Source: Accumulibacter sp.
GTDB lineage: Bacteria > Pseudomonadota > Gammaproteobacteria > Burkholderiales > Rhodocyclaceae
Assembly: GCA_017302455.1 (NCBI GenBank)
Contig: JAFLDO010000003.1
Location: 87,758 to 151,757, forward strand
Direction: 5' to 3'
DNA: 64,000 nucleotides
The notes beneath the pieces are model-generated. The model had not been told where the DNA came from and ran no database searches. It saw nothing but the letters and a program-made list of their open reading frames with translations. Shown in pieces: positions 24,129-35,759 of the stretch. Numbering within the stretch: the stretch's first letter is position 1; each line of letters begins with the position of its first letter. A program made the position numbers and the translations under genes.

Positions 24129-24156
24129 AGTATCAATGAGGCGAAAGCGCTGTCAA
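24129..24156 (-). promoter_or_regulatory. Promoter of the partner/lipase-RTX operon, with LexA-like half-site
   Basis: On the minus strand a perfect TTGACA (24151-24156) lies 16 bases from GATACT (24129-24134). Transcription would begin near 24122, leaving a leader of about 130 bases. The -10 is embedded in ACTGTATATACTG, which resembles one arm of a LexA box (CTGT-N8-ACAG), but the second arm is poor. The site is AT-rich in an otherwise GC-rich neighbourhood. Confidence 0.6.
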
Positions 24157-24212
24157 CAGGACTTCGCCGGTGGGTCGCAGGGACGACGCCGCGTTCGTGC
24201 CGCCGACCGTAC

Positions 24213-26354
24213 TCACTGCCGGTGCTGCACGACCGTAGCGCCGGATGCGCCTGGCGTGACACGGAAAGTGACTACCTCATCGACCCGCAGACCGGCCGGC
24301 ACCTGGTGGGTAATGAAGATCATCGTCACCCTCCCCTTCAGCTTGTTGATCGTCCTCGCGAAATGTTCGGCCGTTTGCACATCGAGGTTGGACACCGCTT
24401 CGTCGAAAATCAGGATGCGCGGGCGCTTGAGCAGCGCCCGGGCGATGGCGATGCGTTGCCGCTGCCCGCCGGAAAGCCCGGTGCCGCGTTCGCCGATCTC
24501 GGTCTGATAGCCTCCCGGCAACTGTTCGATCACCTCGTGGATCTCGGCGGCCTTGCAGGCCGCAATGACTTCTTCGAAACCGGCATGTGGGTGCGCCATG
24601 AGCAGATTGTCGTAAAGCGTACCGGCGAACAGCACGGTCTCCTGCGGCACCACGCCGAAAGTCGCTCTCAGTTCGTTGGCGGCGAGATGGCGGATCTCCT
24701 TGCCGTCGAGCGTGATACGACCTTCGGCTGGCTGATAGAAGCCGAGCAGCAGCTTCGCCAGCGTGCTCTTGCCACAACCCGATGGGCCGGTGACAACGGT
24801 GAGGTGGCCCGGTGTGAAGGCCAGGTCGAGATTCCTGTACAGCCAGGGGTGCTGTTCAGAGTAGCGGAAGGCGAGATTGTCGATGGTCAGCAGACCGTCG
24901 TCCAGCTTCTGGCGGTGCGGGACAACCGTGTGCGGCTCGCGCGGCGTGTCGAGGATGTCGCCGAGCCGCTGTACGGCGATGCTGGCTTGATGGAACTCCT
25001 GCCACAGACCGACGATGCGCAGCAGAGGTTGGCTCATGCGGCTGGCGAACATCTGGAAGGCGACCAGCATGCCGACGGTAAAGCCGTCGTTGCGCATGAT
25101 CAGTAGCGCGCCGGTGATCAGGATGGCGAGCGTCATCAACTGTTCGAGTCCGTTGGCCACCACGTTGTAGGTGTTGCCAACCTGTTTGGTCGCAAAACCG
25201 GCAGCGAGGTACTGGGCCAGGTGGTCGCCGTACCTGCGGTCGATGTCGGCCTCCATCTGCAGCGACTTGACGGTCGCCATTCCGGCCACGTACTCGGTCA
25301 GGAACGCCTGGTTGCGGGCGCCGAGCAGGAACTGCCGGTTGAGTCTTTGGCGCAACAGCGGCGCGACGAGGAGGCTGATGGTGGCGATCATCCCGAGCAG
25401 GAAAACAGCGATCAGCGAAAGCTGCCAGCTGTAAGCGAACATCACCGCCAGGAAAATCAGCAGAAAGGGAAGATCGAGGAGCAAGGTGACGGCCGCGCCG
25501 GAGACGAACTCGCGAATGGTTTCGATCCCCTGCAGACGGGCGACCAAGGTGCCGGTCGGGCGTTGTTCGAACCAGGGAAGCGGCAGTCGCAGCAGGTGCC
25601 GGAAGACCTCGCTGCCGAGCACGGCATCGATCCGGCTCCCGGTGTGCAGGACGAGATACTGGCGCAACCAGGTCATGCTGCCGGCAAATAACATGAACAT
25701 CAGCAGTGCCACACCAAGAACGACCAGCGTGCCATGTGTCTGGTGGACGACGACCTTGTCGATGATTGCCTGGGTGATCAGCGGCGTCGCCAGTCCGACA
25801 AGCTGGATCGTCAGGCTGGCTGCCAGGACGTCGCGCCAGATCGACCGGTGCTTGAGGATCTCGGGAACGAACCAGGCGAAACCGAAGGGCTTGCGCTCGC
25901 TGATGAGATTCTCGAAGTCGGCCGTCTCCGCGTGCGTGGAGCGTGTGTCTCTGGCCAGCAGAACGAGTTCCGCCTCGAGCTGCTGGTGCGCTTCAGCAAT
26001 CGACAGCGTTTCCGGATTCTGCGTGCCGGCGGCGAAGCAGAGCAGCGACTGGCCGTCGGTGCTGACGATGAGTAGCGGCTGGCAGGCCGCTTGGCGCCCT
26101 TCGGGGACAGCCGCAGCGCGCAAAAAGCCGACCGCCGGCAGCGGCAGTTTCCGCCACTCGACTTCCGCCAGCGCCACGACGCCGGTCGTGAACCCGAGCG
26201 CGCGCGCTGCTTCGTGCAAGGTGGCAAGCGTGTAGGGCGGCGGGAACTCATGTTCGACGAGGCTCGCCTCGAACGGCAGGCGGTACAGGGCGCTGAGGCT
26301 GCCCAGAAGCCAGATGACATCCTCGCGCCTCATTCCCGCCAGTCGAGACATCAT
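24213..26354 (-). CDS. Type I secretion ABC transporter, HlyB-like
   Basis: A 713-residue inner-membrane transporter that would use ATP to drive export of the RTX protein. Residues 1-140 are a C39-like domain lacking the catalytic cysteine, as in HlyB. About 165-450 is a six-helix membrane domain (starting VLAASLTIQLVGLATPLITQ). About 480-713 is the nucleotide-binding domain, with Walker A GPSGCGKST (about 520), signature LSGGQRQR (about 628) and Walker B ILIFDEAVSNLD, followed by ITH. The degenerate peptidase domain argues for an RTX substrate rather than a double-glycine leader peptide. No HlyD-type adaptor or TolC-type outer-membrane gene lies next to it in this window, which is unusual. 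The start could also be two or eight codons downstream. Confidence 0.93.
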   Translation of the reverse strand: MMSRLAGMRREDVIWLLGSLSALYRLPFEASLVEHEFPPPYTLATLHEAARALGFTTGVVALAEVEWRKLPLPAVGFLRAAAVPEGRQAACQPLLIVSTDGQSLLCFAAGTQNPETLSIAEAHQQLEAELVLLARDTRSTHAETADFENLISERKPFGFAWFVPEILKHRSIWRDVLAASLTIQLVGLATPLITQAIIDKVVVHQTHGTLVVLGVALLMFMLFAGSMTWLRQYLVLHTGSRIDAVLGSEVFRHLLRLPLPWFEQRPTGTLVARLQGIETIREFVSGAAVTLLLDLPFLLIFLAVMFAYSWQLSLIAVFLLGMIATISLLVAPLLRQRLNRQFLLGARNQAFLTEYVAGMATVKSLQMEADIDRRYGDHLAQYLAAGFATKQVGNTYNVVANGLEQLMTLAILITGALLIMRNDGFTVGMLVAFQMFASRMSQPLLRIVGLWQEFHQASIAVQRLGDILDTPREPHTVVPHRQKLDDGLLTIDNLAFRYSEQHPWLYRNLDLAFTPGHLTVVTGPSGCGKSTLAKLLLGFYQPAEGRITLDGKEIRHLAANELRATFGVVPQETVLFAGTLYDNLLMAHPHAGFEEVIAACKAAEIHEVIEQLPGGYQTEIGERGTGLSGGQRQRIAIARALLKRPRILIFDEAVSNLDVQTAEHFARTINKLKGRVTMIFITHQVPAGLRVDEVVTFRVTPGASGATVVQHRQ

Positions 26355-26388
26355 CGTCGAGCTTCTGTTCCGCCGTTAGGATGCGGGG

Positions 26389-26417
26389 ACTTTACTGGCC
26401 AGATAATCAGCGGTCAA
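26389..26417 (-). promoter_or_regulatory. Promoter of the ABC transporter gene
   Basis: On the minus strand TTGACC (26412-26417) and TAAAGT (26389-26394) are separated by exactly 17 bases. Transcription would begin near 26382, some 28 bases before the ATG. The -35 matches consensus at five of six positions and the -10 at four of six. Confidence 0.55.
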
Positions 26418-26543
26418 GAGACGTTTCCCGGAGTTTCCGGAGACCTTGACGATGTTTGATGAACGGCATCCAGAAGCGCGAGCCGGCGCTTCTATGCGCT
26501 CCCCTCGCCTCGCCTCACCTCACCAATTGGTGTCGGCAACGGA

Positions 26544-26834
26544 CTAAAGGCCTTCCAGCACGATCATCGTCCTGCGGGCTGACTTCTTGCTGATTTGCAG
26601 AACCTCCTGGTACTCCGCTGAATCGTAAAAGCGGTTGGCCGTCTCCGCGTCAGGGAATCGTATCAACACGAGGCGTGAAGGTGTCCAGAGGTCGGTCTCT
26701 TTGAGCGTCATGTTACCGCCACGCGCCAAGTACTCGCCGCCATACTGCTCGACCAGCGGTTTGGCCCGCAGCTTGTACTGTTCGTACCGCTCGGGGTTGT
26801 CGAGCAGAGTATCCACGACCAAATAGGCTGCCAT
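26544..26834 (-). CDS. DUF1330 family protein
   Basis: A 96-residue cytosolic protein of the dimeric alpha+beta barrel type. The family pattern AAYLVVD...YEQYKLRAKPLVEQYGGEYLARGG, then LVLIRFPDAETANRFYDSAEYQ and ARRTMIVLEG, is complete. The ATG at 26834 with a GGAG box gives the usual length; a TTG four codons upstream is less likely. The biochemical role of DUF1330 is not established. It is a lone gene between the secretion locus and the restriction operon. Confidence 0.9.
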   Translation of the reverse strand: MAAYLVVDTLLDNPERYEQYKLRAKPLVEQYGGEYLARGGNMTLKETDLWTPSRLVLIRFPDAETANRFYDSAEYQEVLQISKKSARRTMIVLEGL

Positions 26835-26918
26835 CGGTTTCTCCAACGGGCTGGTGAAGGCTGCAGTCTATCGGCTTCTGGCCGTCGGCAACAAGGCTAC
26901 CAGGAAGCAGCGCTTCAC

Positions 26919-26954
26919 CACCGCTATCACCGCTATCACCGCTATCACCGCTAC
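26919..26954. repeat. Four tandem copies of a 9-bp unit
   Basis: CACCGCTAT is repeated three times exactly, then once as CACCGCTAC, in the gap between the DUF1330 gene and the end of hsdR. It is non-coding and probably arose by slippage. Such a tract can vary in length between strains. Confidence 0.85.
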
Positions 26955-26999
26955 CAGTCCTGAGCGGCCGCATGACGCCGGCGACCGGCCTGCCCACGC

Positions 27000-27434
27000 T
27001 CACGCAGTCGCCCACATTGCCGACAACAACTCCGCCTGCATCAGGACGGTCTTCACCGCCTCGTCCTGCAAGTCCGGTGGATAGCCGTACTTGTTCAGAA
27101 TACGTTTCACCATCACGCGGATTCTCGCCCGCGCGCCTTCACGCAGGGTCCAGTCGATCGTCACGCTCTTGCGGACCTGGGTGATCAGCTCGCTGGCAAT
27201 GACCTTGAGCTTGTCGTCGCCCATCGCCTTCACGGCGGATTCGTTCGCGGCAAGCGCGTCGTAGAAGGCGATCTCGTCGTCGGTCAGGCCCATGTCCTCG
27301 CCGCGCCGGGTGGCGGCGTCCATGTCTTTCGCCAGCTTGATGAGTTCCTCGATGACTTCCATCGTGCTGATGGCGCGGTTGTGGTAGGCGTTGAGCGTCT
27401 TTTTGAGCTTCTCGGCGAAGGACTGGCTCTGCAC
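27000..27434 (-). CDS. HsdR C-terminal fragment, separated by an amber codon
   Basis: This frame continues exactly in phase from the hsdR frame after its TAG (27453-27455). The first codons after the stop ([23 protein letters not shown]) are the normal continuation of HsdR into its C-terminal helical domain (DUF3387 type). A GTG at 27432-27434 could restart translation and yield a 144-residue polypeptide, but no good ribosome binding site is visible. In type I enzymes this region helps hold HsdR to the methylase core, so losing it would probably impair cleavage. Whether it is made separately, by readthrough or not at all cannot be told from sequence. Confidence 0.7.
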   Translation of the reverse strand: MQSQSFAEKLKKTLNAYHNRAISTMEVIEELIKLAKDMDAATRRGEDMGLTDDEIAFYDALAANESAVKAMGDDKLKVIASELITQVRKSVTIDWTLREGARARIRVMVKRILNKYGYPPDLQDEAVKTVLMQAELLSAMWATA

Positions 27435-27452
27435 GAGGTTCTTCTTCGAGCG

Positions 27453-30178
<2,726 letters not shown>

Positions 30179-30182
<4 letters not shown>

Positions 30183-31249
30183 GGCTCGTCACTCTTCTCC
30201 GGCAACTGCTTGATCAGCAGATCAAAATCCGACTCGAACAGCCTGTCCTGGACGATACGGTATTTCTCGAATTCGCTCTCGGCATGGGCTTTGGCCAATT
30301 CCGCCGTCACTTTTCCAGCATCACGAAGGATTTCTCGATCCCAGAGTTGGAGGAAGCCGCTCAAGCGCTTTTCCCAGTCTTCCATTGTCATCGGAATTTT
30401 TCGCAAGGCCTGCATTTCGGCCATGTCGAGATAGGCGGAGACGATGCGCTGCATCTGCCCCAGCTCGAATTCCGAGAGGTAGTTCTTGGCGATGGATACG
30501 TCGTAGCGATGGATTTTCCCTTTGGGCACGTCTTCCCAACTCGTGAGGCCCATGTGTTGCCTTTCGTGGTTTGCTCGATCCACGATCAGTTCGGCCGCCG
30601 TTTGGCCGTGCACGGCGTAGTGCATCTTGTTTTGAACTGCGGCAAAGAAGCGCTTCGTCGCTGTTGCGGAAGAGTCGTAATCCAACGCGGTCGCATAGAT
30701 GTCGGTGATCTTCTGATAGAACTTGCGCTCGCTCAGACGGATTTCCCGAATCTTTTCGAGTTGGCGCTCGAAGAACTCGTCCGTAATGTGACCGCCATGC
30801 TTGAGGCGTTCCGCATCCATGGTCCAGCCCTGGATGGTGTAGTCCTTGACGATCTGGTTGGCCCACTTTCGAAACTGGACCGCGCGTTCGTTCTCGATCT
30901 TGAAGCCGATGGCGATGATCGCTTGCAGGCTGTAATGCTTCGTCTCATAGCGCTTGCCGTCGGTGGCAGTACTTAAGTACTGCTTAACAACTGAAGATTC
31001 CTCAAGTTCGTTGTCGCTGAAGATGCGCTTCAGGTGTTGGTTGATGGCAGGGACAGAGACATCGTAAAGCGCGGCCATCATCTTCTGCGTCAGCCAGATG
31101 TTTTCATCCTCATAACGCATCTCGACGCTGGCCTCCGAGTTGCCGACGGCAGCCACAAGGGTGAGGTATTCGGCCGCCGACGAGCGCACGAGCGAGACCT
31201 CGGTCTTCTTCTTGGCGCGACCGCCGGCAGTGGGCTTGTCTTTGCTCAT
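30179..31249 (-). CDS. RhuM family protein
   Basis: A 356-residue cytosolic protein. The N-terminal part has the family pattern [27 protein letters not shown]...VVKQYL, then [32 protein letters not shown]. The C-terminal half has the conserved [24 protein letters not shown] and [20 protein letters not shown]. RhuM proteins were first noted in Salmonella pathogenicity island 3 and are often found inside type I restriction operons; their activity is unknown. Both ends overlap neighbouring genes by four bases (hsdS upstream, hsdR downstream). This indicates tight translational coupling and a role linked to the restriction system. Confidence 0.93.
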
Positions 31250-32568
31250 GGCTTTGCTCCCCTTGGACTTGCGCTATCCGGTAACTCCGGACAACTGCCC
31301 ACGCTCAACTCTCCGGAAAGCAGCTTCGGCAGCAGGGTGTCGCGCAGTGTGGCGAGGGTGCGGGATTGGTTGGCGTTAGCTTTAATTTCCGTCATCAGCG
31401 GCGCGGTGAGTTCGTCGAAGCGACACGCGATTGCCGGCGGCGGGACGGCGATGAGGAAACTTTTGAAGCATTCCGACGGGACACGCTGGCGCCCACTGGT
31501 GCCGGTCATGTTGTGGATGGCGTGGGTGCGCAGTGGGTCGGAGCGGGCGAGCAGGTAGCCGAACTGCGGCGGAAGCGGCGGCTTTGGCGCGAGGACGATG
31601 TATTCGGTGGAACCCCAGCCGACTTGGCCTTCTTCCAGAAAATCCACGTAACCGGTTTTGCCGTTCTCCAGGCAAGGAGTGATGCGCGCGAGGAGTGTGT
31701 CACCGTTTTGAAACTTGGTGCCAGAGCTGAACTCACGGTCAACCACTTCGTCTGCACTGTGGCCCTGCGTGGGCAGATTTTTCATATCGAGGTAGGGCGC
31801 GATGGTTCCAGTCCTCAAGGTGCGGCGTGGATTCACCTCGACGACTTCGGATAGAGACTTGGCGGACCACCCTTTGGGAATGTGGCCGAGCGGGGAGCCT
31901 TCCAGATGGTCAGGAAAGAGCGCGGCGGTGGCGGAGTCGAGGCCGGCGGGTTGGCGGCCGTCGAGTTTGGCGCGGACGGGGTGGATATCCACGAACCAGC
32001 TCTGGAACAGCGCCCGCGCCATCGCCTCCAGCGTCGCGTTCATCCGCCGGTTCAACTCGATCTTGTCGTCCAGCGCCCCAAGCACCTCCGCGATGGCTTT
32101 TTGCTCGGCGAGGGGTGGGAGTTGAACCGCCTTCCCCTTCAGAGTGCCAGTGACAAGCCTGCCGGTTCCATGTCCGGCGTGGTCCACCGAAGCCAACAAG
32201 TCCGGCTTGTGAGCGAGCAACCAATAGGCGAGGAACGCGCCGTCCACGTTCTTCGCGGGGTGAAGTGCCTTGATGTCCTGATTGAAAGCCATCTCCCGCG
32301 TCACCATGCAAATCGGCACGTCGTTGTGCAGGGTCATGCCGCGCACCAGCAGCAGAATCGTTCCAGCCGGGACAACCTTTCCGCCCTTACCCACTGCGAG
32401 AGGCGACATGTGGTCCTCTGCGTCGTGAAGGCGAAACGACTTCATGTCTTTGGCGCTGACCCAAGGAATCGGGCCTGACCAGTATGCATCGTTGCCTTTG
32501 AATGGCGTACCGCCTGAAAGCCAGTCAGCGCAGTCGCCAAGCGTAGTTTCTTCCCACTCACTCGCCAT
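31246..32568 (-). CDS. hsdS: Type I restriction-modification specificity subunit HsdS
   Basis: A 440-residue DNA-recognition subunit shared by methylation and cleavage complexes. It has two target-recognition domains: TRD1 from WEETTLGDCADWLSGGTP, and TRD2 from GHIPKGWSAKSLSEVVEVNPRRT. Each is followed by a helical spacer (PPLAEQKAIAEVLGALDDKIELNRRMNATLEAMARALFQSWFVD; and ANQSRTLATLRDTLLPKLLSGEL). The two half-sites of the recognised sequence cannot be predicted from the protein. It ends four bases into rhuM. A gap of 117 bases separates it from the DUF1016 gene. Confidence 0.96.
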   Translation of the reverse strand: MASEWEETTLGDCADWLSGGTPFKGNDAYWSGPIPWVSAKDMKSFRLHDAEDHMSPLAVGKGGKVVPAGTILLLVRGMTLHNDVPICMVTREMAFNQDIKALHPAKNVDGAFLAYWLLAHKPDLLASVDHAGHGTGRLVTGTLKGKAVQLPPLAEQKAIAEVLGALDDKIELNRRMNATLEAMARALFQSWFVDIHPVRAKLDGRQPAGLDSATAALFPDHLEGSPLGHIPKGWSAKSLSEVVEVNPRRTLRTGTIAPYLDMKNLPTQGHSADEVVDREFSSGTKFQNGDTLLARITPCLENGKTGYVDFLEEGQVGWGSTEYIVLAPKPPLPPQFGYLLARSDPLRTHAIHNMTGTSGRQRVPSECFKSFLIAVPPPAIACRFDELTAPLMTEIKANANQSRTLATLRDTLLPKLLSGELSVGSCPELPDSASPRGAKP

Positions 32569-32685
32569 AACCCAGCCCCCGCAAGGCTTGCGGCACGAGC
32601 AAGCAAATTCAGTCTACCCGCAAAAGTCGGCGCTGACGGTACCGCGGCGGCATCTTCTGCCAGTCGTGTTCCCTGCCTGCTCCAC

Positions 32686-33831
32686 TCACCCATGCCCGCC
32701 CCCCACATCCCCGCTCAATTCCGCCTCGATCTCCTCGATGGTCGGCAGGCTCCCTTGGAGTTCGCGGGGTAGCGCGCGCGTCAGTTGGGTTTCCCATTCG
32801 GCGACGCTGATCGGCCGGGCGCTGCCACCCAGGGCGTATTCCACCAAGACTCGATTCTTTTCGCGCACCAGCAGCAGGCCCAGGGTGGGTTTGTCGTCGG
32901 GATGCGCCAGCAGGCGATCCACAGCGGTCATATACATGCCAAGTTGCGCGCCGTCGCCGGGCTCGAATTTGCGCGCCTTGAGTTCGATGACGATGTAGCT
33001 GCGCAGTTTGAGGTGATAAAAAAGCAGGTCGAGGTAGAAGTCGTCGTCGCCCAGTTCCAGATGCACTTGCCGTCCGACGAAGGCGAAACCCTGGCCGAGT
33101 TCGAGCAGGAATTTCTGGATGTGGTCCAGCAGGCCTTGCTCAAGATGCTTTTCCCGACGCGGTGCATCGGTGCCGAGAAAGTCGAACAGGTAAGGGTCTT
33201 TGAAGACTTGCGCCGCCATGTCCGAGTCTTCCGGCGGCAGGGTGGCGGGGAAGTTGTTCTGCGCCTTGCCATGGCGCAGGCGGGCGCGGGTTTCGATCTG
33301 CATGGCCAGAATGTTGCGCGACCAGCCGTGCTCGACGGTTCGGGCGGCGTACCAGAGGCGATCTTCGGGAGTGTCCAGTTTTTCCAGCAGGGTGATGTTT
33401 TGCCCCCAGGTCAGTTGTGCAACGACCCGTTGCACAAGATCCAGATCTGGCCAGGCGGTGGCGAAGGCACGCATGTATTTGAGGCTGCGTGGCGAAAAAC
33501 CCTGCATGTCGGGGAAAGCGTCGCGCAGATCGGCAGCCAGACGGTCGACGACGCGTGTGCCGTAACCCTGCGCGGCCTGCTTGGCGATGATGCTCTGGCC
33601 GATGTCCCAATACAGCAGCAGCATGGCGCTGTTGCTGGCCAGCACGATGCGCAGACGTTCCCGGCGAATCCGGGTCTTGATGTCGGTCAACCAGTCGGCG
33701 TAGCCGGCCGGCATTTCAACGATGCCGGGCGCTGCCGGGAACATGGCGCTGCGGTCGGTGCGACCGCGCTGCTTGCGCTCGGTCGCTTGGGGGCGCAGGG
33801 CGGGTGTGCCCGCTTTCTTGCTAGAGACCAT
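32686..33831 (-). CDS. DUF1016/YhcG-type PD-(D/E)xK nuclease-like protein
   Basis: A 381-residue protein. The start was set at the ATG that overlaps the last codons of hsdM (ATGGTCTCTAG), because upstream residues are shadow sequence of hsdM. The N-terminal half is helical ([38 protein letters not shown]). The C-terminal half carries the nuclease-fold core: [27 protein letters not shown], then [22 protein letters not shown], with candidate Asp, Glu-x-Lys and Gln catalytic residues intact. Members of this family are common passengers of type I restriction loci, and their role is not settled. Its place between hsdM and hsdS suggests a defence accessory. Confidence 0.9.
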   Translation of the reverse strand: MVSSKKAGTPALRPQATERKQRGRTDRSAMFPAAPGIVEMPAGYADWLTDIKTRIRRERLRIVLASNSAMLLLYWDIGQSIIAKQAAQGYGTRVVDRLAADLRDAFPDMQGFSPRSLKYMRAFATAWPDLDLVQRVVAQLTWGQNITLLEKLDTPEDRLWYAARTVEHGWSRNILAMQIETRARLRHGKAQNNFPATLPPEDSDMAAQVFKDPYLFDFLGTDAPRREKHLEQGLLDHIQKFLLELGQGFAFVGRQVHLELGDDDFYLDLLFYHLKLRSYIVIELKARKFEPGDGAQLGMYMTAVDRLLAHPDDKPTLGLLLVREKNRVLVEYALGGSARPISVAEWETQLTRALPRELQGSLPTIEEIEAELSGDVGGGHG

Positions 33832-35440
33832 AGCCCAGCTTTTCCATGTTCGCCTTGATCGCCGATTCCAGTTTCGCCGACTCGGCGAACTGGGCGTGCA
33901 GTTCGGCGACGAGGCGCGGCATCTTTTCCGCGAAGGGTTCGCCGTCGTCCTCGACTTCCTCGGCGCCGACGTAGCGGCCGGGCGTGAGCACAAAGCCGTG
34001 CCCGGCGATCTCGGCGGTGGTGGCGGACTTGCAGAAGCCGGCGAGGTCTTCGTAGGCAGTTGCCCCCTCACCCCGGCCCTCACCCGCGCGGGGAGAGTGA
34101 GACACACGGTCGCCGCGCCAGGCGTGGTAGGTGGTAACGATCTTCTGCAGGTCGGCGTCGGTCAGCTCGCGGTGCACGCGGTCGATCAGGGTGCCGAGTT
34201 TGCGGGCGTCGATGAAGAGGGTCTGCTTGCGGCGTTCCCTGAAATGCCGCTTGGCCTCGGCGGCTTTGCTCTTCGTCAGGAACCAGAGGCAGACCGGAAT
34301 CTGCGTGCTGTAGAAGAGCTGGCCGGGCAACGCGACCATGCAGTCCACGAGGTCGGCTTCGATGAGTTGTTGCCGGATGTCGCCTTCGCCCGACTGGTTC
34401 GAAGACATGCTGCCGTTGGCCAATACAAAACCCGCGAAGCCAGCCGGCGCGAGGTGGTGGATGAAGTGCTGCACCCAGGCGAAGTTGGCGTTGCCCTTGG
34501 GCGGCACGCCGAACTGCCAGCGCACGTCGTCGTCTTTACGGAACCAGTCGGAGTCGTTGAACGGCGGGTTGGCGAGAACGTAGTCGGCGCGCAGGTCGGG
34601 ATGCAGGTCGCGGCGGAAGGTGTCGGCATTCTCAACGCCGAAGTCGGCCTCGATGCCGCGCAGCGCCAGGTTCATGATCGCCAGCCGCCGCGTGGTCGGG
34701 TTGCTCTCCTGGCCGTAGATGCTGATGTCGCCGAGCTGGCCGCCGTGGGCTTCGACGAACTTTTCCGACTGCACGAACATTCCGCCGGAGCCGCAACACG
34801 GGTCGTAGATGCGGCCTTTGTAGGGGGCGAGCATCTCGACGAGGACGCGCACGACGCAGGACGGCGTGTAGAACTGGCCGCCGTTCTTGCCCTCGGCGCT
34901 GGCGAACTGGGTGAGGAAGTATTCGAAGACGCGGCCCAACAAATCCTTGGAGCGGCTGGCGACATCGGCGAGCTGGATGGAGCCGATGAGGTCGATGAGT
35001 TCGCCGAGGCGGTGTTTGTCGAGGTCGGCGCGGCCGTAGTTCTTGTTGAGCGCGCCTTTGAGGCGGGGGTTGTCGCGCTCCAGCGCCACCATGGCGTCGT
35101 CCACGTCCTTGCCGATGCTGGGGAGCTTGGCGCGGGACTGGATCTGCGCCCATCGGGCGTCCACCGGCACCCAGAAGACGTTGGCGGCGAGGTATTCGTC
35201 CTCGTCCTCGGGGTTGGCGCCTTCGTAGTCGCCGCTTTTGGCCACTGAGCCGGCGACGAGCCTGGCGTGGTGTTCGTCGAAAGTGTCGGAGATATATTTG
35301 AGGAAGATCAGGCCGAGGACGACGTGCTTGTATTCCGCCGCGTCCATGTTGTTGCGCAGCTTGTCGGCGGCGAGCCAGAGTTTGGCTTCGAAGCCGAGGT
35401 TGGCGCTGGAGTCGTTTTTTCTGGCCGGCGTTTTCGCCAT
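33821..35440 (-). CDS. hsdM: Type I restriction-modification DNA methyltransferase HsdM
   Basis: A 539-residue N6-adenine methylase subunit. The N-terminal helical domain ([38 protein letters not shown]) is followed by the AdoMet site ([32 protein letters not shown]) and catalytic NPPF ([11 protein letters not shown], about residue 287). The start at 35440 drops 27 weakly supported residues upstream and gives the standard MAKT opening. Odd point: around residues 440-460 an extra stretch, [15 protein letters not shown], interrupts the normal HAWRGD...[11 protein letters not shown]. It is the translation of an inserted palindromic repeat and keeps the frame. The insertion lies near a C-terminal loop, so activity may survive. 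First gene of the operon. Confidence 0.95.
   Translation of the reverse strand: MAKTPARKNDSSANLGFEAKLWLAADKLRNNMDAAEYKHVVLGLIFLKYISDTFDEHHARLVAGSVAKSGDYEGANPEDEDEYLAANVFWVPVDARWAQIQSRAKLPSIGKDVDDAMVALERDNPRLKGALNKNYGRADLDKHRLGELIDLIGSIQLADVASRSKDLLGRVFEYFLTQFASAEGKNGGQFYTPSCVVRVLVEMLAPYKGRIYDPCCGSGGMFVQSEKFVEAHGGQLGDISIYGQESNPTTRRLAIMNLALRGIEADFGVENADTFRRDLHPDLRADYVLANPPFNDSDWFRKDDDVRWQFGVPPKGNANFAWVQHFIHHLAPAGFAGFVLANGSMSSNQSGEGDIRQQLIEADLVDCMVALPGQLFYSTQIPVCLWFLTKSKAAEAKRHFRERRKQTLFIDARKLGTLIDRVHRELTDADLQKIVTTYHAWRGDRVSHSPRAGEGRGEGATAYEDLAGFCKSATTAEIAGHGFVLTPGRYVGAEEVEDDGEPFAEKMPRLVAELHAQFAESAKLESAIKANMEKLGYGL
34066..34105 (-). repeat. Palindromic repeat inserted in frame into hsdM
   Basis: The sequence has the form CCCTCACCCC-ggcc-CTCACCCGCGCGGGGAGAGTGAG, with arms CTCAC (34079-34083) and GTGAG (34097-34101) around a CCCGCGCGGG core. 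It belongs to the class of small GC-rich repeats often scattered between genes in beta- and gammaproteobacteria and read as [11 protein letters not shown]. Finding one inside an essential-looking reading frame is unusual. Confidence 0.65.
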
Positions 35441-35759
35441 CAGATTGCCTTTGGCATGGAGGAGGTTCTCATGGGCACTGTAAGTACAATGTCCTCTGCA
35501 TTTTAGCCGATCCAAATACATGGGCGATGCTGGACCGCCTGTGACCCCGGCACGCCACGCGGCGGGAGCGGTCGTAGGCCTGGAAAGTCAGCCGCTGTGC
35601 TGCTACGTCGGCGGCCACGTGCTCGTCGAATCGCTCATCGGCGGCGCCGGTGGCTACCGCCGCCAGCGACACTACGACCGAGGTGGCGCCGGCGCCGCCA
35701 GAATCGGGCACAATGGCGCTCTTTCCCCAGCCGCACCGTGCGCGGCAGAAAGCCCGTGC
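35441..35759. other. Divergent region between hsdM and the DMT transporter gene
   Basis: About 320 bases should hold both promoters. A TAAAAT lies on the minus strand near 35502-35507 but without a good -35. The open frames on both strands lack ribosome binding sites and family similarity. I see no gene here. Confidence 0.3.

Noticed and set aside
26919..26954. CACCGCTAT tandem tract as an origin iteron set
   Set aside because: Only four short units, not AT-rich, and no replication gene nearby.
33722..35248. 508-codon plus-strand frame opposite hsdM
   Set aside because: Antisense shadow; hsdM motifs such as NPPF are on the minus strand.
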